Assembly (NCBI GenBank): GCA_017883345.1
Contig: JADGNT010000262.1
Location: 1 to 7,031 of the forward strand
Source of the DNA: Candidatus Solibacter sp.
Lineage (GTDB): Bacteria > Acidobacteriota > Terriglobia > Bryobacterales > Bryobacteraceae
Direction of reading: 5' to 3'
Length of the DNA stretch: 7,031 bases
The first letter of the stretch is position 1. The number at the start of each line of letters is the position of its first letter. Of the stretch, positions 1 to 7,031 are shown piece after piece. The position numbers and the translations under genes are program-made. The notes beneath the pieces were generated by a model. The model saw nothing but the letters and a program-made list of their open reading frames with translations. It searched no databases and was not told where the DNA came from.

Positions 1-1559
<1,559 letters not shown>

Positions 1560-1570
1560 TACCGAGACCG

Positions 1571-2962
<1,392 letters not shown>

Positions 2963-2985
2963 CGTGGGACCAATCCTAAGTTTTT

Positions 2986-3008
2986 GGGACAGTTGTAGTC
3001 ATTGTCCC
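2986..3008. repeat. GGGACA...TGTCCC palindrome upstream of amt
   Basis: GGGACAGT pairs with ATTGTCCC (one G.T pair) around a 7-base loop. It ends 24 bases upstream of the amt start codon. It may be an operator of amt. It also shares the GGGACAG head with the hairpins at 3613-3688 and 6658-6687, so it may belong to the same dispersed repeat family. Sequence alone does not decide between these. Confidence 0.5.
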
Positions 3009-3023
3009 TCTCCGGGTTGGGGC

Positions 3024-3044
3024 ATAGAAGATAGAACTTTCTAT
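3024..3044. promoter_or_regulatory. Possible operator: ATAGAA direct repeat plus ATAGAA/TTCTAT palindrome
   Basis: ATAGAA occurs at 3024-3029 and 3031-3036, and the second copy is followed after two bases by its complement TTCTAT at 3039-3044. The cluster lies in the AT-richer part of the 191-bp divergent region between amt and the SET gene. It is a plausible regulator site, but no known factor is recognised. Confidence 0.25.
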
Positions 3045-3108
3045 GGAGCGGATTGGATTTTTTTATGCGCCGGACGGGGGGCGACGGGTTGTCCGAGCTT
3101 CGCGCGGA

Positions 3109-3133
3109 TGCACAAGGCGGTGCCTTATGCCAC
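3109..3133 (+). repeat. Short palindromic repeat TGCACAAGGC...GCCTTATGCCAC, copy 1
   Basis: This 25-bp element matches 5425-5449 at 23 of 25 positions and is itself nearly palindromic. It sits directly upstream of the SET gene. It contains an in-frame ATG at 3127, which makes the SET reading frame look longer than the protein probably is. Confidence 0.7.
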
Positions 3134-3153
3134 AATCTGATAAACCACAGATC

Positions 3154-3606
3154 ATGGGAACCGTTCTCATCAGGAAACCGGCGATCGATCCACGGTACGC
3201 CCGGTTCAAGCTCTCCATCCGCGAGTCCAGAATTCACCGGCGCGGGGTCTACGCCGAGGAACCCATCCCCCCGCGGCGCAAGGTCATCGAGTACACGGGC
3301 GAGAGAATCAGCCGCCGCGAGACCAAGCGGCGCGGCGAGGGACCGGTCACCTACCTCTTCACACTCGACGATTACTGGACGCTCGATGGCGCGTTCGGCG
3401 GCAGCGGCGCCGAGATCATCAACCACAGTTGCGACCCCAATCTCCGCGCCATGAACACCAAGGGCCACATCCTCTACATCAGCAAGCGCGCCATTCGCCG
3501 CGGCGAGGAACTGACGGTGGACTACCGCTTCGCCAGGGACATCGAACAGGTGAAGTGCCGCTGCGGCGCCAAGGCCTGCCGCGGCGTCATCAACCTGGTG
3601 AAGTAG
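3154..3606 (+). CDS. SET-domain protein-lysine N-methyltransferase
   Basis: This is a predicted cytoplasmic enzyme that transfers methyl from S-adenosylmethionine to a lysine of a protein substrate; the substrate is unknown. With the start at 3154 it has 150 residues, almost all SET domain. Visible are RRGVYAEEPI (29-38, cofactor-binding start of SET), IEYTGERIS (45-53), the NHSCDPN motif at 90-96 and GEELTVDY at 117-124, whose tyrosine is the catalytic type. A cysteine-rich post-SET tail CRCGAKACRG (135-144) probably binds zinc with the NHSC cysteine. The frame is open back to an ATG at 3043 and also has an ATG at 3127. Both lie in or before a dispersed repeat and add residues unlike the family, so 3154 is preferred even though no clear ribosome binding site precedes it. 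It stands alone, divergent from amt, with the peptidase gene 94 bp downstream. Confidence 0.9.
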   Translation: MGTVLIRKPAIDPRYARFKLSIRESRIHRRGVYAEEPIPPRRKVIEYTGERISRRETKRRGEGPVTYLFTLDDYWTLDGAFGGSGAEIINHSCDPNLRAMNTKGHILYISKRAIRRGEELTVDYRFARDIEQVKCRCGAKACRGVINLVK

Positions 3607-3612
3607 CGAAAA

Positions 3613-3688
3613 CCGGGGACAGACAGGACTGCCAGCGAATTTCCGGCAAACAGCGCCGGAAATCCATGGCAGTCTTGTCAGTCCCCGG
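3613..3688. repeat. 76-bp hairpin repeat with GGGGACAGAC arms between SET and peptidase genes
   Basis: Two 22-base arms (3613-3634 and 3667-3688) are complementary except at two positions. Inside them a second perfect stem, ATTTCCGGC (3639-3647) with GCCGGAAAT (3655-3663), closes a 7-base loop. It starts 7 bases after the SET stop and ends just before the peptidase ribosome binding site. It has no T-tract, so it is not a standard terminator, although the stem could still slow or stop transcription. The two-tier stem and GGGGACAG head resemble REP/RAYT-type elements from memory; no transposase is nearby. Confidence 0.8.
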
Positions 3689-3702
3689 CCGAAAGGTATC
3701 AT
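3675..3702 (+). promoter_or_regulatory. Candidate sigma-70 promoter for the M28 peptidase, inside the hairpin arm
   Basis: The -35 box TTGTCA (3675-3680, five of six consensus bases) lies in the right arm of the hairpin repeat. A 16-base spacer leads to the -10 box TATCAT (3697-3702), which overlaps the ATG at 3701. Transcription would start at about 3709-3710, exactly at an in-frame GTG. This implies either a leaderless message starting with that GTG or a different upstream promoter for the ATG start. Confidence 0.45.
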
Positions 3703-5203
3703 GAGGATCGTGCGTTCCCGAAATCTCCTGCTCACCACCCTCGCCGCCGCCGGCCTGCTCGCGGCCCAAGGCCAGCCTCCGCTCGCCCAGCGCATCGCCG
3801 CGCGCCTGCGCGCCAACGATCTCAAGGCCGACGTCTCCTTTCTGGCGTCCGACGCCTTGCAGGGCCGCGCCACGCCCTCGCCCGGGCTCGACATGGCGGC
3901 TGAGTACATTGCCGCACAGTTCCGCCGCGCCGGTCTGGAACCGGTGGGCGACGACGGCTATTTTCAGAACGCCAGCTTCCAATCCGTGAAGCCGAATCCG
4001 GAGGGTGTTACCTTCGCCCTGGACACCGCCAAAGCGGGCGAGGGCACGCTGGCAATTCAAGAGGCCGTGGCCAGCGACCTCAATCGCGCCGCCGCCTTCA
4101 AGGTCATGCTGAGCGACACTGCGGCGCTCGAGGCTCTCACCGCGGAGCAGGTGCGCGGCAAGGTGCTACTGATCGAGGTACCCGATGGCGCCGGCGGCGG
4201 AGGTGGCATGGCTGGAGTTCAGGCGCAGCGCCGCTTTCTAACGCTGGCCGCGAAACTGGAGCCCGCCATGGTGGTGATGGTGCGCGCCGCCGCCCAGCAG
4301 ACCAATCCGAACGCCCGCGTGCCGTTGCGCGACGCTACCGCGCCCGCGCCCAAAGTGCCCGTCCTCAGCGTGTGGGACAAGGCGATTCACGATTACGTCG
4401 CCGCCGCCAAGCCCGGCCCCATGGAAGCCACGGTATCGGCGCACGTCGCCGCGCCCATCGTGACGCCGGTGAAACTGCGCAACGTGGCCGGCGTGCTGCG
4501 CGGCGCCGACCCGCAATTGAAGGACACCTACGTCATCGTAACCGGCCACTACGATCACCTGGGCGTGCGTCCCAACGCGCAAGGCGACGGCATCTACAAC
4601 GGCGCCAACGACGATGCCTCTGGCACGGCCAGCGTGATCGCCGTCGCCGGCGCGCTGGCGGAACTCGAGGAAAAACCCAAGCGCACCATCGTCTTCGTGA
4701 CCGTCTTCGGCGAGGAGGCCGGCGGACTGGGCGCGCGCTGGTATACCAGCCACCCCATCTTCCCGATCGCCAAAACCGTCGCCGATATCAACCTGGAACA
4801 ACTGGGCCGCACCGATGACAGTGAGGGTCCCAAGGTGGCGCAGTTCAACCTGACCGGCTTCGACTACACCGACATCGCCGCCACCTTCGCCAAGGCCGGC
4901 GCCGTGACCGGCGTGCAGGTGATCAAGCACGAGAGGAATAGCGATGCGTTCTTCGGCCGCAGCGACAACGCCACCTTCGCCGACGCCGGCATCCCGTCCA
5001 CCACGCTATCCGTCAGCTACGTCTTCCCCGATTACCACCAGCCCGGCGACGAATGGCAGAAGCTGGACTACGACAATCTGGCCAAGGTGGATGTCACGGT
5101 AGCGCTCGGCATCCTCGATATGGCCAACAGCGCACAGGCCCCGCAATGGAACCAGGAGAACCCCAAGACGGCGCGCTACGTGCAGGTTCGCGAAAAGCAG
5201 TAG
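3701..5203 (+). CDS. Secreted M28-family zinc aminopeptidase
   Basis: This is a predicted exported metallopeptidase that removes N-terminal residues from peptides. It has 500 residues. A signal peptide spans about 1-24 (basic start, then a LLLTTLAAAGLLAA core). Residues ~110-250 form an inserted PA-like region containing a glycine run at 165-169. The M28 catalytic domain follows from ~255. Metal and active-site motifs are in order: GHYDHLG (His283, Asp285), GANDDASG (bridging Asp304), FGEEAGG (general base Glu338, ligand Glu339), INLEQLGR (Glu366 where many relatives have Asp) and DYHQPGD (His446). The ATG at 3701 has GAAAGG upstream. A GTG at 3710 is the alternative if the promoter at 3675-3702 is real, giving 497 residues with the signal peptide intact. 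The substrate is not predictable. The 300 bp downstream contain only repeats. Confidence 0.93.
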   Translation: MRIVRSRNLLLTTLAAAGLLAAQGQPPLAQRIAARLRANDLKADVSFLASDALQGRATPSPGLDMAAEYIAAQFRRAGLEPVGDDGYFQNASFQSVKPNPEGVTFALDTAKAGEGTLAIQEAVASDLNRAAAFKVMLSDTAALEALTAEQVRGKVLLIEVPDGAGGGGGMAGVQAQRRFLTLAAKLEPAMVVMVRAAAQQTNPNARVPLRDATAPAPKVPVLSVWDKAIHDYVAAAKPGPMEATVSAHVAAPIVTPVKLRNVAGVLRGADPQLKDTYVIVTGHYDHLGVRPNAQGDGIYNGANDDASGTASVIAVAGALAELEEKPKRTIVFVTVFGEEAGGLGARWYTSHPIFPIAKTVADINLEQLGRTDDSEGPKVAQFNLTGFDYTDIAATFAKAGAVTGVQVIKHERNSDAFFGRSDNATFADAGIPSTTLSVSYVFPDYHQPGDEWQKLDYDNLAKVDVTVALGILDMANSAQAPQWNQENPKTARYVQVREKQ

Positions 5204-5299
5204 GGGGGCGGTCCATTCACCGCAGAGTTCTATGCCACGGACGGGGCCCGTGGTGGAATGGGACGGGAAACCTGGGAAGCATGCCCCCACGAATGGGGC

Positions 5300-5327
5300 C
5301 ATGGCAGCCTGAAAGGCTACGCTACGG
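5300..5327 (-). repeat. Third copy of the GTAG...CTGCCA repeat unit
   Basis: Read on the minus strand this begins CCGTAGCGTAGCCTTTCAGG and runs on into CTGCCATG. From GTAG it matches the unit at 1458-1483 at 21 of 26 positions. Here it is single, not head-to-head. It is the first recognisable element in the 300-bp non-coding stretch 5204-5503, which otherwise shows only the other repeats listed and a partial TATGCCACGG echo at 5231-5240. Confidence 0.6.
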
Positions 5328-5382
5328 CGCTGCGACGAAGAATCGACGAGTTGCGGGGAGGTTTCCGCAGAGAACGCATTTT

Positions 5383-5405
5383 GACGCGGAGACGGGACGC
5401 GGAGA
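5383..5405 (+). repeat. GACGCGGAGA tandem pair
   Basis: GACGCGGAGA occurs at 5383-5392 and again at 5396-5405, a 13-base period, preceded by CCGCAGAGAACGC at 5365-5377. Strings of this kind (GCAGAGACGCGGAGA) are familiar to me as dispersed repeats in several environmental phyla. This copy is short and decayed. Confidence 0.5.
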
Positions 5406-5424
5406 GCCTGACCTTCGAAGGGGC

Positions 5425-5449
5425 TGCACAAGGCGCAGCCTTATGCCAC
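5425..5449 (+). repeat. Short palindromic repeat TGCACAAGGC...GCCTTATGCCAC, copy 2
   Basis: This is the second copy of the element at 3109-3133 (23 of 25 identical), in the same orientation and again upstream of a plus-strand gene. Its GGCTGCACAAGGCGCAGCC part (5422-5440) is close to self-complementary. Confidence 0.7.
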
Positions 5450-5491
5450 GGGAATGGGCCGGTCCGCACAGACGCGGGCGGGGATTGCCGC

Positions 5492-5497
5492 TATCAT
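5492..5497 (+). promoter_or_regulatory. Possible -10 box TATCAT for a leaderless start at 5504
   Basis: TATCAT ends seven bases before the GTG start codon of the next gene, the spacing expected if transcription begins at the start codon. The peptidase gene shows nearly the same layout (TATCAT then GTGCG). No matching -35 box is visible, so this is weak. Confidence 0.3.
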
Positions 5498-5503
5498 CAA
5501 GAC

Positions 5504-6271
5504 GTGCGGTTCTTGTCCCTTTGCTGTCTAGCGGTGCTTGGTTGCCGCGCGTACGGGTATGCCCAGTCCGGGCCGCAGCCGCCCTGCGGGGTGGACTCGG
5601 TGCCGCCCCTTCCCAGCCTGGCCGATTCACCCGCGGTGAAGTTCTGGGGCCCCGCCGAGCTCGGCGCGAACTGGCGTCCGCCGACGTGTACCGGGTGGAC
5701 GGGCGAAGGCTTTTCGACGTTGGTCACCACGGCCGCGCGATTCTACCACGCCTCGGGCATGGAGGACCTGCTGCGCCAGAGCGGCGCGATTTCCTCACTG
5801 GCGGGCATGCGTTATTGGACCACCACGCACAAAAAATGGCAGACGTTGATTCCGGACGCCTACGCTGTGACCAGCGTGCAAGGGAATCAGCGGCGCAACG
5901 ACTTTACGCTGGATGAACTGAAGGCGGGCAAGGTACTCTATTTCCAGCAGGAGGACAACCTCTCCGGTAAAGCCATCTTCCGGCTGCACATTGCGGAGGC
6001 CACTCCCGACCGGCTGGTGTTCGACGTGGCCAACGTCACGCTGATGCGCTATCTGATTATTCCGCTCTTTCACCCGGGCGAGATGCAGTCGATCTATTAC
6101 CTGGATCGTGAATCGGAAGATGTCTGGCGGTATTACAGCATGGCCCGCACTGGCAAGAATGCGAGCAGCCTGACCATCGGGCATGAGGCATCCTGGGTCA
6201 ACCGGTCCGTGGCGTTCTTCCGCCATGTGGCCGGAATTCCCACCGACCAGGAGCCGCCCGCCGCGCGGTAG
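5504..6271 (+). CDS. Secreted protein of unknown function
   Basis: I do not firmly recognise this protein; the layout reminds me of the DUF6675 group, which I cannot confirm here. From the GTG at 5504 it has 255 residues. Residues 1-20 (RFLSLCCLAVLG core, AYGYA at the end) form a signal peptide, so the product is probably exported. VLGC at 11-14 is a poor, too-early lipobox. Cys28 (PPCG) and Cys62 (PTCTGW) could form a disulfide. The middle holds tryptophan-rich WTTTHKKWQTLIPDAYAV (105-122). The C-terminal half is rich in aromatic and beta-type segments (IFRLHIAEATPDRLVFDV, YLIIPLFHPGEMQSIYYLD) and ends in a proline/alanine tail. The frame stays open upstream to an ATG at 5258, but that part is repeat sequence and would bury the signal peptide. 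No SD is seen. No partner gene is adjacent. Confidence 0.8.
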   Translation: MRFLSLCCLAVLGCRAYGYAQSGPQPPCGVDSVPPLPSLADSPAVKFWGPAELGANWRPPTCTGWTGEGFSTLVTTAARFYHASGMEDLLRQSGAISSLAGMRYWTTTHKKWQTLIPDAYAVTSVQGNQRRNDFTLDELKAGKVLYFQQEDNLSGKAIFRLHIAEATPDRLVFDVANVTLMRYLIIPLFHPGEMQSIYYLDRESEDVWRYYSMARTGKNASSLTIGHEASWVNRSVAFFRHVAGIPTDQEPPAAR

Positions 6272-6280
6272 TTTGGTTGT

Positions 6281-6372
6281 ACCATCTGGTCTGTGCCGCC
6301 GGACACACATTCCCACGACTGCGTTGGACCATCGATCTGCAAGACGATGTCCTCGGTCTCGGGTTGACCATC
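6281..6372. promoter_or_regulatory. Three ACCATC sites upstream of the AraD1-like fragment (possible GntR-type operators)
   Basis: ACCATC occurs at 6281-6286, 6328-6333 and 6367-6372, each preceded within a base or two by TTG. The first is part of ACCATCTGGT, an ACCA/TGGT inverted repeat of the type bound by FadR-family GntR regulators. Sugar-acid genes are often under such regulators, which would fit the neighbouring FAH-type remnant. The region 6272-6419 has no other recognisable content. Confidence 0.3.
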
Positions 6373-6419
6373 TAAGAAGGACGCGCTCGGGCAGTGTGAC
6401 ATCATTGAGTGATCCGCCT

Positions 6420-6659
6420 ATGCGACTCATCCAATTGAAGGGCCCCAACGGCAGGCGTGTGAGAATTGTGGAGGATGCTGTCGTCCGTCTGCTCGCCACG
6501 ACAGAATCAATCTACCCTCTGGCGCAGGCGGCGCTGCAATCGGGTGTGACGCTGGCACAGGCGGCCGCCGCCGTCGCGGGCGGCGAACTGCTGGATTACG
6601 ACGAGATCCACGCGGGCGCTTCGCCATGGCAGGTGCTCCTGCGGTTGAACTGTTGTTGA
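6420..6659 (+). pseudogene. 5' remnant of an AraD1-like FAH-superfamily gene
   Basis: The 79 residues starting MRLIQLKGPNGRRVRIVED match, from memory, the N-terminal domain of AraD1-like fumarylacetoacetate-hydrolase-superfamily proteins (sugar-acid metabolism, about 330 residues). Family-like features include RLLATTESIYPLAQAALQSG at 23-42, a variable alanine-rich stretch, and LDYDEIHAGASPWQVLL at 58-74, where relatives continue with LPP.DHP. Here the family likeness stops at about residue 74. Five unrelated residues (RLNCC) follow, then a TGA at 6657. The whole catalytic domain is missing and is not found downstream in any frame of this window. The break coincides with a 14-bp direct repeat and a hairpin. 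GAGTGA about ten bases before the ATG may be its old ribosome binding site. It may still be transcribed, but an active enzyme is not expected. Confidence 0.6.
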
Positions 6660-6733
6660 CAGACCACAAAATGCGATGGTCTGTCCCACCCGGCCGCGCC
6701 CAACACTTCCCTGCGGTTGAACTTTTTGCGCAT
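6596..6733 (-). pseudogene. 5' remnant of a Tat-signal (twin-arginine) protein gene
   Basis: On the minus strand an ATG at 6733 is preceded by a strong ribosome binding site (AGGAAGGG, 6738-6745) and, further up, a good promoter. The product begins MRKKFNRREVLGAAG, a typical twin-arginine signal start as found on exported cofactor enzymes and oxidoreductases. After residue 15 the hydrophobic core expected next is replaced by WDRPSHFVVC, which is encoded by the GGGACAG hairpin. The frame then runs backwards through the FAH remnant and stops after 45 codons. The rest of the gene is absent, so its function cannot be named. Alternatively this is a chance short frame, but promoter, SD and Tat motif in the right order argue against that. 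Confidence 0.45.
6638..6723. repeat. Hairpin between two 14-bp direct repeats at a gene junction
   Basis: CCTGCGGTTGAACT occurs at 6638-6651 and 6710-6723. Between them GACAGACCA (6658-6666) pairs perfectly with TGGTCTGTC (6677-6685) around a 10-base loop. Read on the minus strand the hairpin begins GGGACAGACC, the same head as the repeat at 3613-3688. The direct repeats could be a target-site duplication or the trace of a deletion. There is no T-tract after the stem in either direction. Confidence 0.7.
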
Positions 6734-6826
6734 TTGCCCTTCCTCGCCACCCGCGCCAAGTGACCGCCCGGCTTCGCCTCCGTCTCCCTGCGGGCGAGAG
6801 AGACCGGTTTTATGCGGGTCGTGTGA

Positions 6827-6856
6827 ATTGTAAGTGCATACGAAAATCCACGTCAA
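6827..6856 (-). promoter_or_regulatory. Sigma-70-type promoter for the Tat-signal remnant
   Basis: On the minus strand TTGACG (6851-6856) and TACAAT (6827-6832) each match the sigma-70 consensus at five of six positions, with an 18-base spacer. The predicted start near 6820 gives a leader of about 87 bases to the ATG at 6733. This is the best sigma-70 promoter in the window. Confidence 0.5.
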
Positions 6857-6909
6857 GTGGCAGGCAGCGGGGTGGCAGAATGCACGGGAGAGGAGACGCA
6901 GGCTATCCG

Positions 6910-6922
6910 GTTACCCGGTAAC
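6910..6922. promoter_or_regulatory. GTTACC-C-GGTAAC palindrome
   Basis: A perfect 6-base inverted repeat around one central base lies between the leftward promoter at 6827-6856 and the possible rightward gene at 6974. The place suits an operator; no regulator is recognised. The remaining bases of 6857-6973 show nothing further. Confidence 0.25.
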
Positions 6923-6973
6923 GGTTGCGCAGCGCCATTTGAGGCTGTCGCGTAATCCTTAGACCAGCCGTCG

Positions 6974-7031
6974 ATGTTTGCCTCCAAGTATCTGCTGTGC
7001 CCTCTCGCGGGCGCGCTGGCACTCCGTGCAC
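6974..7031 (+). CDS. Possible start of an exported protein, cut by the window edge
   Basis: An ATG at 6974 opens 19 codons without a stop up to the window end: MFASKYLLCPLAGALALRA. A lysine followed by a hydrophobic stretch ending in alanines looks like a signal peptide start. There is no clear ribosome binding site and no promoter is evident just upstream. At this length a chance reading frame is quite possible, and no function can be given. Confidence 0.3.
   Translation, partial: MFASKYLLCPLAGALALRA

Noticed and set aside
3043..3153. Upstream extension of the SET gene
   Set aside because: The added residues come from the 25-bp dispersed repeat and are not SET-family-like.
4238..4930. 230-codon minus-strand frame
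   Set aside because: Shadow of the M28 peptidase in high-GC sequence.
5258..5503. Upstream extension of the unknown secreted protein
   Set aside because: It translates repeat mosaic and would place the signal peptide in the interior of the protein.
5204..5503. CRISPR-like repeat cluster
   Set aside because: The repeats are different families, unevenly spaced, without regular spacers or cas genes.
6658..6685. Hairpin as a Rho-independent terminator
   Set aside because: The stem is followed by GC-rich sequence, not a T-tract, on both strands; it fits the repeat family better.

Overview
The window looks like part of a high-GC chromosome from a free-living Gram-negative bacterium, most likely an Acidobacteriota member related to Candidatus Solibacter. 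That guess rests on the mix of genes (Amt/PII/GlnD, a small acidobacterial-type SET protein, a secreted M28 peptidase, an AraD1-like FAH fragment) and on the many short palindromic repeats between genes. It is inference from memory, not from a search.

Left part (1-2962, minus strand): a nitrogen-status module, read right to left as amt (ammonium channel), glnB/glnK (PII signal protein) and the 5' part of glnD (PII uridylyltransferase, cut by the window edge). The three genes cover ammonium entry, the PII protein that plugs the channel, and the enzyme that modifies PII at Tyr51. glnD starts inside the end of glnB. The 200-bp gap between amt and glnB holds a large inverted repeat and a good sigma-54 (-24/-12) promoter candidate for glnB.

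Middle (2963-5203): a divergent intergenic region with several palindromes leads to a plus-strand SET-domain lysine methyltransferase gene. A 76-bp hairpin repeat follows, and then a secreted M28-family zinc aminopeptidase gene. A promoter for the peptidase appears to use the right arm of the hairpin as its -35 box.

Right part (5204-7031): a 300-bp mosaic of dispersed repeats comes first, then a secreted protein of unknown function (about 255 residues). After it lies a scar where two convergent genes have both lost their 3' parts: the first ~74 codons of an AraD1-like FAH-superfamily gene (plus) and the Tat-signal start of another gene (minus), which still has its promoter and ribosome binding site. 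A GGGACAG-type hairpin sits at the junction between two 14-bp direct repeats. A possible new plus-strand gene begins at 6974 and leaves the window.

I see no phage, CRISPR, rRNA, tRNA or intact transposase genes and no clear new multi-gene system. The unusual content is the density of repeats placed at promoters and gene junctions.
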